Assembly: GCF_017939625.1 (NCBI RefSeq)
Contig: NZ_JAGKTC010000001.1
Span: 1,024,519-1,088,518, forward strand
Length of the DNA stretch: 64,000 bases
Direction: 5' to 3'
Origin: Pseudoxanthomonas helianthi
Lineage (GTDB): Bacteria > Pseudomonadota > Gammaproteobacteria > Xanthomonadales > Xanthomonadaceae
The notes beneath the pieces are model-generated. The model worked only from the letters and a program-made list of their open reading frames with translations. It ran no database searches and had not been told where the DNA came from. Below are positions 53,524 through 62,083 of this stretch, in pieces. The position numbers and the translations under genes were made by a program. Every line of letters starts with the position of its first letter. The stretch's first letter is position 1.

Positions 53524-54206
53524 TCGGCCAGCTCCGCGGGCGAGATGTCGTCGACCAGCTTGCCGTGGTCGAGGATCAGCACGCGCTTCTTCATCCGCTT
53601 GATCAGCGGCAGGTCGTGGCTGACCACCAGCACGCTGGTGCCGCGCTCGGGCATCGAGGCGAACAGTGACATGATCTCCGCGGCCAGGGTCGGGTCGAGG
53701 TTACCGGTCGGTTCGTCGGCGACCAGCAGGCGCGGTTCGCTGACGATGGCGCGGGCGATGCCGACGCGCTGCTGTTCGCCGGCGGAAAGCTGGCCGGGCA
53801 GCGCGCGTTCGCGATGGCCCAGGCCGAGCCGCGCCAGCACCTCGCGCACGCGCTTGTGGATGTCGCTGCGGCGATCGCCACGCAGGATCAACGGCAACGA
53901 CACGTTTTCCTCGATGGTGCGGTCGGTCAGCAGCCGATGGTCCTGGTGTACCGCGCCGACTTCGCGCCGGTGCAGGGCGACGCGGCCGCCGCGCACCTTC
54001 AATAGGTTGCGCCCGCCGAACACCACCGCACCGCGCGTAGGCCGTTCACTGAGGTGGATCAGCTTCAGCAGCGTGCTCTTGCCGGCGCCGGAATGGCCGG
54101 TGACGAACAACATCTCGCCCTGCGCCACATCGAAGCTGACGTTTTCCAGGGCGACGTGGCCGCCGGGATACTGTTTGCTGACGCTTTCGAATTGCAGGAC
54201 GCTCAT
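53520..54206 (-). CDS. ftsE: Cell division ATP-binding protein FtsE
   Basis: FtsE (228 residues) is the ABC ATPase that drives FtsX to activate septal murein amidases. Walker A is GHSGAGKS (37-44), the signature is LSAGEQQRVGIARA, Walker B LLVADEPTGNLD, and the switch His is in VVSHD. The start at 54206 (MSVLQFESVSKQYPGG) gives the standard N-terminus. Confidence 0.96.
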   Translation of the reverse strand: MSVLQFESVSKQYPGGHVALENVSFDVAQGEMLFVTGHSGAGKSTLLKLIHLSERPTRGAVVFGGRNLLKVRGGRVALHRREVGAVHQDHRLLTDRTIEENVSLPLILRGDRRSDIHKRVREVLARLGLGHRERALPGQLSAGEQQRVGIARAIVSEPRLLVADEPTGNLDPTLAAEIMSLFASMPERGTSVLVVSHDLPLIKRMKKRVLILDHGKLVDDISPAELAE

Positions 54207-54225
54207 GCGGCGATTATGCCGCCTT

Positions 54226-54359
54226 CCTTCTCCCATCGGGAGAAGGTGCCCGAAGGGCGGATGAGGGCGTAACACCGCGCTTGCGATGCAGCCTCTTCGA
54301 ATCGGAAAGCTCCCGCCCTCATCCGGCGCTGCGCGCCAACTTCTCCCGGTGGGAGAAGG
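54226..54359. repeat. Paired inverted REP-like element (CTTCTCCC family)
   Basis: The arms (54226-54269 and 54314-54359) carry CCTTCTCCC hairpins next to GGATGAGGGCG and its reverse complement. It lies between ftsE and rhlB, both on the minus strand. Small differences between arms are present. Confidence 0.8.
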
Positions 54360-54367
54360 AACAGCGC

Positions 54368-56005
54368 TCAACCGCCGAACAGCGACTTGACCTTGCGGCC
54401 CAAACGGGTCAGGAACGAATCGGCGGTGTTGGCCGGCTTCGCGACCGGCGCGGACGCGGCCATTGGTGCGGCGACGGCATCGGCTCCCTCCAGTGGACGG
54501 CCATGGCGACGGCGACGCCGCTTGCGCGGCGCGCGCTCGCCCTCCGGCTTCGCCTCGACATTCGCGGCAACGACGGGGTTCGCCTGTTCCGGACGCGGGC
54601 TGCGTGGCGGGCGCGGCTTGCCATCATGCGAGCGCGAACCGCCCTCGCGACGTTCACCACCGCGACCGCGACCGCCACTGCCGCTGCGTCCACCGCCACT
54701 GCGGCCGCCGCCGCGCTTGGCGTCCTCGGCGGCACGCGCTTCGCGGGCTTCCTTGAAGATCTCGCCGATGCTTTCCTCTTCCTCGCCGGCTTCGCCCGCC
54801 GGGGGCGGTGCGCGCTCGGGGCGCGGCAGCGCGGTCAGCAATTCGGCGGTGACCGCTTCGACCGGGATCTTCTGTTCGATGTAGGCCTCGATGTCCGGCA
54901 GCGACATCGCATAGCGCTCGCAGGCGAAGCTGATCGCGTCGCCCTCCGCGCCCAGCCGCGCGGTGCGCCCGATGCGGTGCACGTAATCCTCGGCGTCGAA
55001 CGGCAGGTCGAAGTTGTAGACGTGCGAGACGCCGTCGATGTGCAGGCCGCGTGCGGCCACGTCGGTAGCGACCAGCAGTTCCAGCTGGCCGGCCTGGAAT
55101 TTCTTCAACAGGGTTTCGCGCTTCTTCTGCGGCACGTCGCCGCTGAGCACGCCAACCCGGTAGCCCGCGCGTTCCAGCGCGCGCGCCACGCGCTCGACGA
55201 AGGCCTTGGTGTTGACGAACACCATGGTGCGGGCGCCCTCGCTGCGCGACAGCAGGCCCAGCAGCAGCGGGATCTTCTCTTCGTCGGCCGGGAAGTAGAT
55301 GCGCTGGCGCACGCGCGCGGCGGTGACGGTTTCGGCTTCGACGACGAGCTTTTCCGGCTCGTTCATGTGCTCGTAGGCCAGTTCCAGCACGCGGTGGCTC
55401 AAGGTGGCGCTGAACAGCAGGGTCTGGCGCTCGGTGCGGATCGGCATGCGCCGCAGCAGGAAGCGGATGTCCTTGATGAAGCCCAGGTCGAACATGCGGT
55501 CGGCTTCGTCCAGCACGCAGATTTCGCAGGCGTGCAGCGACACGACCTTGTGCTGCTTGACGTAGTCGATCAGTCGGCCCGGCGTGGCGATGATCACGTC
55601 GACGCCCTGCTGCAGCAGCTCGCGCTGCTTGTCGTAATCGACGCCGCCGTAGACCAGGGCGAAACGCAGGCCGAGGTCGCTGCCGAACTTCACTGCGTCC
55701 TTGTGGATCTGGATCGCCAGTTCGCGGGTCGGCGCCAGGATCAGCGCGCGCGGGTCCTCGGGCTTGCGCTCGGCCAGCGCGGGACGGCTCAGCAGGCGGT
55801 TCATCACCGCGACCAGGAAGGCCAGGGTCTTGCCGGTGCCGGTCTGCGCCTGTCCGGCGACGTCGCGGCCGGCCAGCGCGACCGGCAGGGTCAGCGCCTG
55901 GATCGGCGTGCAACGGGTGAAGCCGGCGGCTTCCAGCCCGGCCAGCAGGGCCGGGTGCAGTTCGAACGAATCGAAGGTGATGTCGGTTAAGGGCTTGTCG
56001 CTCAT
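54368..56005 (-). CDS. rhlB: ATP-dependent RNA helicase RhlB
   Basis: This 545-residue DEAD-box helicase has motif [19 protein letters not shown] (VLDEADRMF), SAT (LFSATL), and [10 protein letters not shown]. RhlB unwinds RNA for the degradosome in E. coli. The C-terminal extension after about residue 395 has Gly/Arg/Ser RGG-like repeats and a basic RKRRRRR cluster, typical of long Xanthomonadaceae forms and likely RNA-binding. It is divergent from trxA-rho across 298 bp, in which I see no other gene. Confidence 0.95.
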   Translation of the reverse strand: MSDKPLTDITFDSFELHPALLAGLEAAGFTRCTPIQALTLPVALAGRDVAGQAQTGTGKTLAFLVAVMNRLLSRPALAERKPEDPRALILAPTRELAIQIHKDAVKFGSDLGLRFALVYGGVDYDKQRELLQQGVDVIIATPGRLIDYVKQHKVVSLHACEICVLDEADRMFDLGFIKDIRFLLRRMPIRTERQTLLFSATLSHRVLELAYEHMNEPEKLVVEAETVTAARVRQRIYFPADEEKIPLLLGLLSRSEGARTMVFVNTKAFVERVARALERAGYRVGVLSGDVPQKKRETLLKKFQAGQLELLVATDVAARGLHIDGVSHVYNFDLPFDAEDYVHRIGRTARLGAEGDAISFACERYAMSLPDIEAYIEQKIPVEAVTAELLTALPRPERAPPPAGEAGEEEESIGEIFKEAREARAAEDAKRGGGRSGGGRSGSGGRGRGGERREGGSRSHDGKPRPPRSPRPEQANPVVAANVEAKPEGERAPRKRRRRRHGRPLEGADAVAAPMAASAPVAKPANTADSFLTRLGRKVKSLFGG

Positions 56006-56303
56006 CGTGTTTCTGTGAAGGCTGGGATTGCGTCGCTGTGTTCCGCGTACGCGCATGTGAAGACCGGGTTCGCGCTTGCATCGGCGGGGTCGCCGTCGCA
56101 CACTGCGCCCCAATGCCGGGACCTTGCGCTACCAGCGAAAACCTTTCGCCAGAACCATGGCGGGGCCGCGACGGAAACGCTTCGCGGACAGCCCCGCAAC
56201 CCTTGCCAAGAGGGCCTTGAACCCGGCCACGCAATACCCAAGTTTAACCCAAACGGCGGCCGACCCCGGCCGGACGCCATGCGTTTTCCGCAGGAGACCC
56301 GAA

Positions 56304-56642
56304 GTGAGCGACAAAGTGACCCATGTCGGCGACGCCGATTTCGACGCCGCAGTGCTGCAGTCGGACACCCCCGTGCTGGTGGATTTCTGGGCCGAATGGT
56401 GCGGCCCGTGCAAGATGATCGCCCCGGTGCTGGACGAGCTGGCCGAGACCTATGACGGCAAGCTGAAGGTGGTCAAGTTGAACGTCGACGAAAACCGCGC
56501 CAGCGCGATGAAGTACCACGTGCGCTCGATCCCGATGCTGCTGCTGTTCAAGGACGGCCAGATCCAGGCCACCCAGATCGGCGCGGTGGGCAAGGGCCAG
56601 CTGACCCAGATGATCGACAAGGGCATCACGGCCCACGCCTGA
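56304..56642 (+). CDS. trxA: Thioredoxin
   Basis: TrxA (112 residues) is the cytosolic thiol-disulfide reductant. The redox motif is WAEWCGPCKMIAPV with Cys33 and Cys36, and the cis-proline loop is RSIPMLLLF. The start is GTG at 56304, with AGGAGA nine bases upstream; the frame is open further upstream but the N-terminus would be abnormal. trxA upstream of rho is a conserved gammaproteobacterial arrangement. Confidence 0.97.
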   Translation: MSDKVTHVGDADFDAAVLQSDTPVLVDFWAEWCGPCKMIAPVLDELAETYDGKLKVVKLNVDENRASAMKYHVRSIPMLLLFKDGQIQATQIGAVGKGQLTQMIDKGITAHA

Positions 56643-56866
56643 ACCGGCGGCGGGCCGCATCGCGGCCCTCCCTCGCCGGGCATTCCCCGGCACCAGCTGA
56701 ACACATCCGCCACGCGGCGCTTGCCGCCGCCGTGGCCCGGTGCTAGTGTCTTCACCGTATCCGGCGCGGGTGTTGCGCGCCGCACCCATCTCCCGGAACC
56801 CTCTTCCGTTTCTTCCACAACGCCCGCTTCCATGCCGGCGCTCGCCATCTAGCGAGGATTTCCCAC

Positions 56867-58540
56867 TTGTCCGATACCACTTCCGAAACCGGCGAAACCG
56901 CCGAGAAGCGCGTGCGCAAGCCGCGCGTCAGCAAGGCCGCCGCCGCGGCCGCCACCGAACAACCCGCCGCCGTTGCGGCACCTGCCGAAGCCCCGCCGCC
57001 GCCCGCGCCCAGTGCGCCGGCCGCCAGCGAGTCCGCTCCGGCGCCTGCCGCCGAAGGCGGCAACACCGCGCAGAGCGCCGAAGGCGGCGAACCGCGCGAC
57101 GGCCAGCAGAACAACCGTTTCAACAACAACAATAACAATCGCCGCGATCGCTTCCGCAACCGCCGGGAACGCAATCGCGAGCGCTACGCCCAGCAGAACG
57201 GCCTGCCGCAGGACGGCGAAGGCAACGACAACCAGTTCGTGCCGCGCCAGCAGCCGAGCGTGCCGGAAGGCTTCCCGCAATACTCGCTCAGCGACCTCAA
57301 GCGCATGCCCGCGCAGAAGCTGCTGGAGATCGCCGAGCAGCTGAACATCCACGAAGGCGTGGCCCGCGCGCGCAAGCAGGATGTGATCTTCGCCCTGCTG
57401 AAGGTGCTGACCCGCCACGGCGAAGGCGTTGCCGCCGACGGCGTGCTGGAAATCCTGCCGGACGGCTTCGGCTTCCTGCGCGCGGCCGAGGCTTCCTACC
57501 TCGCCGGCCCGGACGACGTGTACATTTCGCCCAGCCAGATCCGCCGCTTCAACCTGCGCACCGGCGACCACATCGCCGGCCGCATCCGCTGGCCGAAGGA
57601 CGGCGAGCGCTACTTCGCGCTGAACATCGTCGACACGATCAACGGCGAGCCGATCGAGGCCAGCAAGGGCAAGGTGCTGTTCGAGAACCTGACCCCCCTG
57701 TTCCCGCGCAAGCGCTTCACCCTGGAACGCGGCAACGGCTCTTCGGAAGACATCGCCGGCCGCATCCTCGACCTGATGGCACCGCAGGGCAAGGGCCAGC
57801 GCGCGCTGATCGTTTCGCCGCCGAAGGCCGGCAAGACGATCATGATGCAGCAGGTCGCCACCGCCATCACCACCAACCACCCGGACGTGCACCTGATCGT
57901 GCTGCTGATCGACGAGCGCCCGGAAGAAGTCACCGAAATGCAGCGCACCGTGCGCGGCGAGGTGATTTCGTCCACGTTCGACGAACCGGCCGCGCGCCAC
58001 GTGCAGGTCGCGGAAATGGTCATCGAACGCGCCAAGCGCCTGGTCGAGCACAAGAAGGACGTGGTGATCCTGCTCGACTCGATCACCCGCCTGGCCCGCG
58101 CCTACAACAACGTCGTGCCCAGCTCCGGCAAGGTCCTGACCGGCGGCGTCGACGCCAACGCACTGCACCGCCCGAAGCGCTTCTTCGGCGCCGCGCGCAA
58201 CGTCGAGGAAGGCGGCAGCCTGACCATCATCGCCACCGCGCTGGTCGAGACCGGCAGCAAGATGGACGAGGTGATCTACGAAGAATTCAAGGGCACCGGC
58301 AACAGCGAAGTGCACCTGAACCGCCGCATCACGGAGAAGCGCGTCTACCCGGCCATCGACATCAACCGCTCCGGCACCCGCCGCGAGGACCTGCTGATCG
58401 AACCGGACCTGCTGCAGAAGATCTGGATCCTGCGCAAGCTGCTGCACCCGATGGACGAAATCGCGGCGATGGAGTTCCTGCTGGACAAGATGAAGAACAC
58501 CAAGTCCAACGACGAGTTCTTCGCTTCGATGAAGCGGTAA
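56867..58540 (+). CDS. rho: Transcription termination factor Rho with long disordered insertion
   Basis: Rho (557 residues) is a hexameric RNA helicase that ends transcription. The start is TTG at 56867 with a GAGGA ribosome site. Residues 1-135 form a low-complexity extension: Ala/Pro-rich, then Gln/Asn/Arg-rich with a run of Asn (FNNNNNNRR). The usual Rho_N domain begins near residue 145 ([20 protein letters not shown]), followed by the RNA-binding OB fold and the ATPase (SPPKAGKT near 319, [11 protein letters not shown]-loop). E. coli Rho has 419 residues, so the difference is the N-terminal part. The upstream 224 nt form an untranslated leader with a GGGCCGC/GCGGCCC hairpin. Confidence 0.96.
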   Translation: MSDTTSETGETAEKRVRKPRVSKAAAAAATEQPAAVAAPAEAPPPPAPSAPAASESAPAPAAEGGNTAQSAEGGEPRDGQQNNRFNNNNNNRRDRFRNRRERNRERYAQQNGLPQDGEGNDNQFVPRQQPSVPEGFPQYSLSDLKRMPAQKLLEIAEQLNIHEGVARARKQDVIFALLKVLTRHGEGVAADGVLEILPDGFGFLRAAEASYLAGPDDVYISPSQIRRFNLRTGDHIAGRIRWPKDGERYFALNIVDTINGEPIEASKGKVLFENLTPLFPRKRFTLERGNGSSEDIAGRILDLMAPQGKGQRALIVSPPKAGKTIMMQQVATAITTNHPDVHLIVLLIDERPEEVTEMQRTVRGEVISSTFDEPAARHVQVAEMVIERAKRLVEHKKDVVILLDSITRLARAYNNVVPSSGKVLTGGVDANALHRPKRFFGAARNVEEGGSLTIIATALVETGSKMDEVIYEEFKGTGNSEVHLNRRITEKRVYPAIDINRSGTRREDLLIEPDLLQKIWILRKLLHPMDEIAAMEFLLDKMKNTKSNDEFFASMKR

Positions 58541-58570
58541 GGCCCAAAAAGCCGGGAAACCACGTCCAAA

Positions 58571-58598
58571 CGGGCCCTCCTCTCGCAGGGAGGGCCCG
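58571..58598 (+). other. Stem-loop after rho
   Basis: CGGGCCCTCC (58571-58580) pairs exactly with GGAGGGCCCG (58589-58598). There is no T run after it, so it may protect the rho transcript rather than end it. It is close to the boundary of the mobile island. Confidence 0.6.
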
Positions 58599-58624
58599 GA
58601 ACCATCGGAAGGGTCGGGAAGGGG

Positions 58625-58647
58625 TTTGACCCCCTACTTTGACCCCC
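58625..58647 (+). repeat. Direct repeat TTTGACCCCC, twice
   Basis: TTTGACCCCC occurs at 58625-58634 and 58638-58647, 13 bp apart, between rho and the integrase gene. It could be part of an attachment site or a remnant repeat. Confidence 0.4.
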
Positions 58648-58684
58648 GCGCAGCAAGAACCCCCGACCACGACGGACGGGGAAG

Positions 58685-59914
58685 ATGCGCAAAACGCTGT
58701 ATTTGCAGAGACTGGGGCAGTCTTGGTATCTGCGGATGAAAGTACCCCCTGCCTTGCAGGGGAGAGTCGGAAATACACATATTCGGCGGGCGCTGGGAAC
58801 ACGCGACCTAGACGAAGCGGTGCGCCGGAAGTGGGGAGCCGTGGCGCAGGTACGCGCCTACTTCGACTCCCTCAGGGAAAACTCCCCTACTACGCCTTCC
58901 GCGCTCCTTCCGCCTGCCAGTGCAATCAATTGCACTGCACCCTCATCCCCCCGATTGCAATTAATTGCACCGGCTGGGGCCTGCCCTTCAGCTGGGCTGA
59001 ATGAACTTGCGGAGAAATGGGCCGAGATTGCCGGCACCACCAAGACCGTGCGCTACCAACGCCGGCAGGTCTATGCCGAGCTCCGCGCCTACCTCGGCGG
59101 AGACCACCCGCCCGGAGTCGTCACAAATGCGATAGCCGCCGCCTACGTGGACGAACGTTTAGCCAAGTCCCCAGACAGCGCGAGCACGCGCAGGCGCAAG
59201 CTCAGCGCCTTGGCTGCGTTCTGGGAGTGGTTGGGCCTGCGGGGGTACGTTCCCAAGGGTGTAAACCCGTGGAAGGGCTTTCGCCTCAATCCCAGCGACC
59301 GCAAGACCCCGCTGAAGCGCCCCTACACCATGCCGGAGCTGGTCCGGCTGTTCTCGGGCTCCCCTACTTACCCTGCCTTACGCGAAGTCATGGCGTTGGG
59401 CCTGTATACGGGAGCCCGCATTGACGAGCTCTGCTCGCTCACCCAAGGCGATCTCCGCTGGGAACGCGGGGTCGCCTATGTCCGCATTGCCAAGGCCAAG
59501 ACCAACGCCGGGGTTCGCACTCTTGCAGTCGTGCACCCCATTCCGGTGGGAATCCTCCGCGCGCGGTGGAAACGGCGGGCCTCGCCTGCGGCGCAGCTAT
59601 TCCCGGAACTAAAGGGTGGCGGCTACGACAAGCGCCTCTCTTGGCATGTGGGGCAGGCGTTTCGCTACCACCGAAACAAGCAGGGCCTGACTGGCGCAAC
59701 GGATTTCCACTCCTTGCGTCGCACCTTCATCACCCGGCTAGAGAACTTGAGCATCGACCAAGTCCATATCGCCCGTTACGTTGGACATTCCTTACCGACC
59801 CTCGCGTTTCGCGTCTACTCCGGCGGCGCAACAGAGGTCACGCAACGCGCCACAGGAAAAGCCATCACCTATCCCCGCGATGTTGAGAACGCGGTAAGAC
59901 GATTCCTGAAATAG
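58685..59914 (+). CDS. Tyrosine recombinase/integrase
   Basis: This 409-residue site-specific recombinase has an arm-type N-terminal segment (MRKTLYLQRLGQSWYLRMKV), a core-binding domain (about residues 105-200) and a catalytic domain with Arg245 (TGARIDELCSL), His342/Arg345 (HSLRRTF), His368 (VGHSLPT) and nucleophile Tyr378 (RVYSGG). It lies directly after rho, as expected for an island inserted there. The linker at residues 79-99 is encoded by two copies of the TGCAATTAATTGCA palindrome, which looks inserted; the rest of the protein is intact. Confidence 0.92.
   Translation: MRKTLYLQRLGQSWYLRMKVPPALQGRVGNTHIRRALGTRDLDEAVRRKWGAVAQVRAYFDSLRENSPTTPSALLPPASAINCTAPSSPRLQLIAPAGACPSAGLNELAEKWAEIAGTTKTVRYQRRQVYAELRAYLGGDHPPGVVTNAIAAAYVDERLAKSPDSASTRRRKLSALAAFWEWLGLRGYVPKGVNPWKGFRLNPSDRKTPLKRPYTMPELVRLFSGSPTYPALREVMALGLYTGARIDELCSLTQGDLRWERGVAYVRIAKAKTNAGVRTLAVVHPIPVGILRARWKRRASPAAQLFPELKGGGYDKRLSWHVGQAFRYHRNKQGLTGATDFHSLRRTFITRLENLSIDQVHIARYVGHSLPTLAFRVYSGGATEVTQRATGKAITYPRDVENAVRRFLK
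58921..58969. repeat. TGCAATTAATTGCA palindrome pair inside the integrase gene
   Basis: 58921-58934 is the variant TGCAATCAATTGCA and 58956-58969 is the perfect 14-bp palindrome. Both lie in the region coding for the linker of the integrase, 35 bp apart. Three more perfect copies lie at 60735-60820. Confidence 0.85.
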
Positions 59915-59953
59915 ACGCGTCCAACAAAGGTGTTGCCAACTGAGTTTGATACC

Positions 59954-59985
59954 CCGAATGTGGATTGAATGTTCCAGTCATTCGG
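59954..59985. promoter_or_regulatory. Inverted repeat before the excisionase-like gene
   Basis: CCGAATG (59954-59960) and CATTCGG (59979-59985) form an exact 7-bp inverted repeat spaced by 18 bp, just upstream of the GTG start. It could be an operator or an RNA hairpin that hides the ribosome site. Confidence 0.45.
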
Positions 59986-59995
59986 AGTTTCTCCA

Positions 59996-60205
59996 GTGTC
60001 CGCTCCACACACTTTGCCCGAAACGCCACTCAATCCGCACGACGCCGCCAAATTTTTGGGTGTCAGTGTTCCGACCCTCTACAAATGGCGCAGGTACGGC
60101 GGTGGCCCCACGTTCGTGAAGTACGGGCACCACACGGTGCGTTACTTCCCGTCCGACCTTGGCGAGTTCGTCTCCCGTCATCGCTCCAGCTCTAACCGGA
60201 GGTAG
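59996..60205 (+). CDS. Excisionase/AlpA-like helix-turn-helix protein
   Basis: This roughly 69-residue protein has the winged-HTH pattern of phage excisionases: LNPHDAAKFLGVSVPTLYKWRRYGGGPTFVKYGHHTVRY and FPSDLGEFV. The GTG at 59996 is favoured by GGAG seven bases upstream; an ATG at 59969 would add nine residues. Position after an integrase fits a recombination directionality factor or a regulator of the element. Confidence 0.82.
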   Translation: MSAPHTLPETPLNPHDAAKFLGVSVPTLYKWRRYGGGPTFVKYGHHTVRYFPSDLGEFVSRHRSSSNRR

Positions 60206-60210
60206 CAGTC

Positions 60211-60669
60211 ATGTCCGTTCACGCAAAGTCCCTCAACCAGCTCGTTGCCGAGCTGAATCACATTGCGCAGATGCGCAAGGCTCAGGAGCAGCATTCGGCC
60301 ATCCTCACCAAAGAGCAGCAGCTTCAGGTGAAAATGGACAAGATGTTCCCGACTCTCGCAGCGCTGCAAAAGCGCATGAATGAAACGCAGGCACAGAAGT
60401 CGGAATTGGACCCCGCATTTGCACCGGCCAAGAAGTCCGAACCGCCCCGCGTTTCCTTCGCCAAGAGTTCTCTCGGCGGCGGTTTCGCGGGTAAGAACGT
60501 CATCAAGGCCATGGAAAACGACGAGCCGTTCTACATGGATAGTTCGCTGGGTACCCGTTTCCGCGCGGAGCAGCGCGCCGAGTTGCGCAAAAGCGCGCAT
60601 GGCCTGCATTTCTACCCCGGCTTCGCCAGCCGCATCGCAATGACGGACGAGGACGACGGCGACTACTGA
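60211..60669 (+). CDS. Island protein of unknown function, coiled-coil
   Basis: This 152-residue protein starts six bases after the excisionase-like gene with a good AGGAGG-like site (CGGAGGTAG). Residues 1-65 are predicted as helical coiled coil (LNQLVAELNHIAQMRKAQEQ). The second half has Phe/Gly/Ser-rich and acidic parts, ending TDEDDGDY. No family is recognised. The location suggests a plasmid- or phage-like accessory function. Confidence 0.7.
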   Translation: MSVHAKSLNQLVAELNHIAQMRKAQEQHSAILTKEQQLQVKMDKMFPTLAALQKRMNETQAQKSELDPAFAPAKKSEPPRVSFAKSSLGGGFAGKNVIKAMENDEPFYMDSSLGTRFRAEQRAELRKSAHGLHFYPGFASRIAMTDEDDGDY

Positions 60670-60734
60670 CCACTGTGGCGGTGGGGAGCATGGGCGCGGT
60701 GGACGGAACCTCCCGCGCCCGTTGCTTCCCCAAT

Positions 60735-60820
60735 TGCAATTAATTGCACTGAGCTTGACCCAACACAAACCGCCACCGTAATTGCAATTAATTGCATTGA
60801 CCGATTTGCAATTAATTGCA
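60735..60820. repeat. Three TGCAATTAATTGCA palindromes before the HTH gene
   Basis: Perfect 14-bp palindromes at 60735-60748, 60783-60796 and 60807-60820 start 48 and 24 bp apart, the last one ending 13 bp before the ATG of the next gene. They cover the promoter region, so a repressor bound there would block transcription. The gap 60670-60833 shows no coding sequence. Confidence 0.88.
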
Positions 60821-60833
60821 CTGGAGTTCCGCC

Positions 60834-61286
60834 ATGCCCGAACACAAAGCAAGCGGCAAGAAGCCCGCAAAACTGAAACCGATCCAACTCAAGGCATTGG
60901 ATTTCATTCTCTCCGGCCTGACCCTGACAGAGGTGTCGGAAAAGCTGGGAGTCTCTCGGCAGACCGTAAGCGAGTGGAAGAACCACAATCCCGCATTCCG
61001 CGCGAAGCTGGAAGAATTGCAAGCGGAAGCAGAAGAAGAAATGCGTAACCTCCTCCCGGCATACAACACCTTCATGCTCAGCCAGCTGCGGAAGCTGGCA
61101 CAGGAAGCGCCGCCCACCATTAGGCTGGAAGCCATCCGCTATTTCTTCGACAGGTTCGGCCAGAAGGATGAAGCATCCGCAACCACGTCCGCTGCAGGCT
61201 TGAGCCCACAGGACGCCATGATTCTCGAAGTCATGCAACAGCGGAGGGGTCGTGAGATGCGCAGCGAGTGGGAGCGCAACGAATGA
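60834..61286 (+). CDS. HTH protein, terminase-small-subunit-like
   Basis: This 150-residue protein has an N-terminal helix-turn-helix (LSGLTLTEVSEKLGVSRQTVSEWKNHN) followed by a long helix (FRAKLEELQAEAEEEMRN). The layout resembles phage small-terminase-type HTH proteins (phBC6A51 family). GGAG lies eight bases before the ATG. Three palindromes in front may be its own operator. It overlaps the next gene by ATGA. Confidence 0.75.
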   Translation: MPEHKASGKKPAKLKPIQLKALDFILSGLTLTEVSEKLGVSRQTVSEWKNHNPAFRAKLEELQAEAEEEMRNLLPAYNTFMLSQLRKLAQEAPPTIRLEAIRYFFDRFGQKDEASATTSAAGLSPQDAMILEVMQQRRGREMRSEWERNE

Positions 61287-62041
61287 CCATTCACAAAATG
61301 ATTGTTGGCGAAGACCTAGACATGCTTCGCCTTCCTGCTAAGCGCCTAGACAAGCTTTCCCCCGACGAGAACTGTCGCTACAACAGACAGAGAACGCATA
61401 ACGTGATTCGTCGCGCATGGCTCATCCATACCCAGACCGGGAAAGATATTCGCGATTGTCTCGACATGTGCTGTGTTCGTGAGTACATGCCGGAAAGTGG
61501 CGAGATGAATGACAGGGATATGAACTCCTTTGCGCTTAGCTTTGGTCTCGACGACGCGCGTTACTGCAACGATTGGCATGTTGGCTTCCCTTTCTTCGTC
61601 GAAGAAGAGGCGAATACGGTCTTCTTCCGTCACGAGGCCGGCCCCTTGCTGCGAAAGCATATGCAGCAGGCGGACACGCCCTATTTTAGGAATCCGCTTG
61701 CCGGGATGGATCCGGATAATTTGCGGGGATGCGCTTTTTACTGCATGGTGTTTCTCAAATATTCGCTGGAGGCTTGGCGAAAAAGCGCTCGTGGAGATGA
61801 CCTCCAACTGAGGACTGTTCGCTTTATTGAGCAAGTGACTGGACGCGATGCGCTCCTCAGCCATACGCCATCTGAGCTGGAAGCACTCTTTGGGCTGGCC
61901 GAGTTGGGCCTCGAATTCATCGAAAGCGGCGGGGTGTTGCTGACTGATGAACCGGCCATGGAAAACGACAAGTCCGATGGGCGCATTGCGCAATTGCGGG
62001 CCGAACTCAACAAAAGAGAGATCCCATCGACGATGGGGTAG
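61283..62041 (+). CDS. Island protein of unknown function
   Basis: This 252-residue soluble protein is coupled to the HTH gene by an ATGA overlap. It contains several cysteines (for example DIRDCLDMCCVREYM, GCAFYCMVFLKYS) and an acidic character. No signal peptide, membrane helix or catalytic motif is recognisable, and I do not know the family. Base composition is lower in GC than the chromosome, consistent with recent transfer. Confidence 0.7.
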   Translation: MTIHKMIVGEDLDMLRLPAKRLDKLSPDENCRYNRQRTHNVIRRAWLIHTQTGKDIRDCLDMCCVREYMPESGEMNDRDMNSFALSFGLDDARYCNDWHVGFPFFVEEEANTVFFRHEAGPLLRKHMQQADTPYFRNPLAGMDPDNLRGCAFYCMVFLKYSLEAWRKSARGDDLQLRTVRFIEQVTGRDALLSHTPSELEALFGLAELGLEFIESGGVLLTDEPAMENDKSDGRIAQLRAELNKREIPSTMG

Positions 62042-62054
62042 GCATCCCCGCCTA

Positions 62055-62083
62055 AAAGCCGCTATGTGCGCCTAGGCGGCTTT
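62055..62083. terminator. Bidirectional hairpin between the unknown gene and the recombinase
   Basis: AAAGCCGC (62055-62062) and GCGGCTTT (62076-62083) form an 8-bp stem that overlaps the recombinase stop. T-rich flanks are short; it may end both convergent transcripts. Confidence 0.55.

Noticed and set aside
58571-58598. Intrinsic terminator of rho
   Set aside because: Strong stem but no T run, so it is listed only as a stem-loop.
60178-60870. A 230-codon minus-strand frame with repeated AINC peptides
   Set aside because: The peptides come from the palindromes; the frame is antisense to the coiled-coil gene and has no ribosome site.
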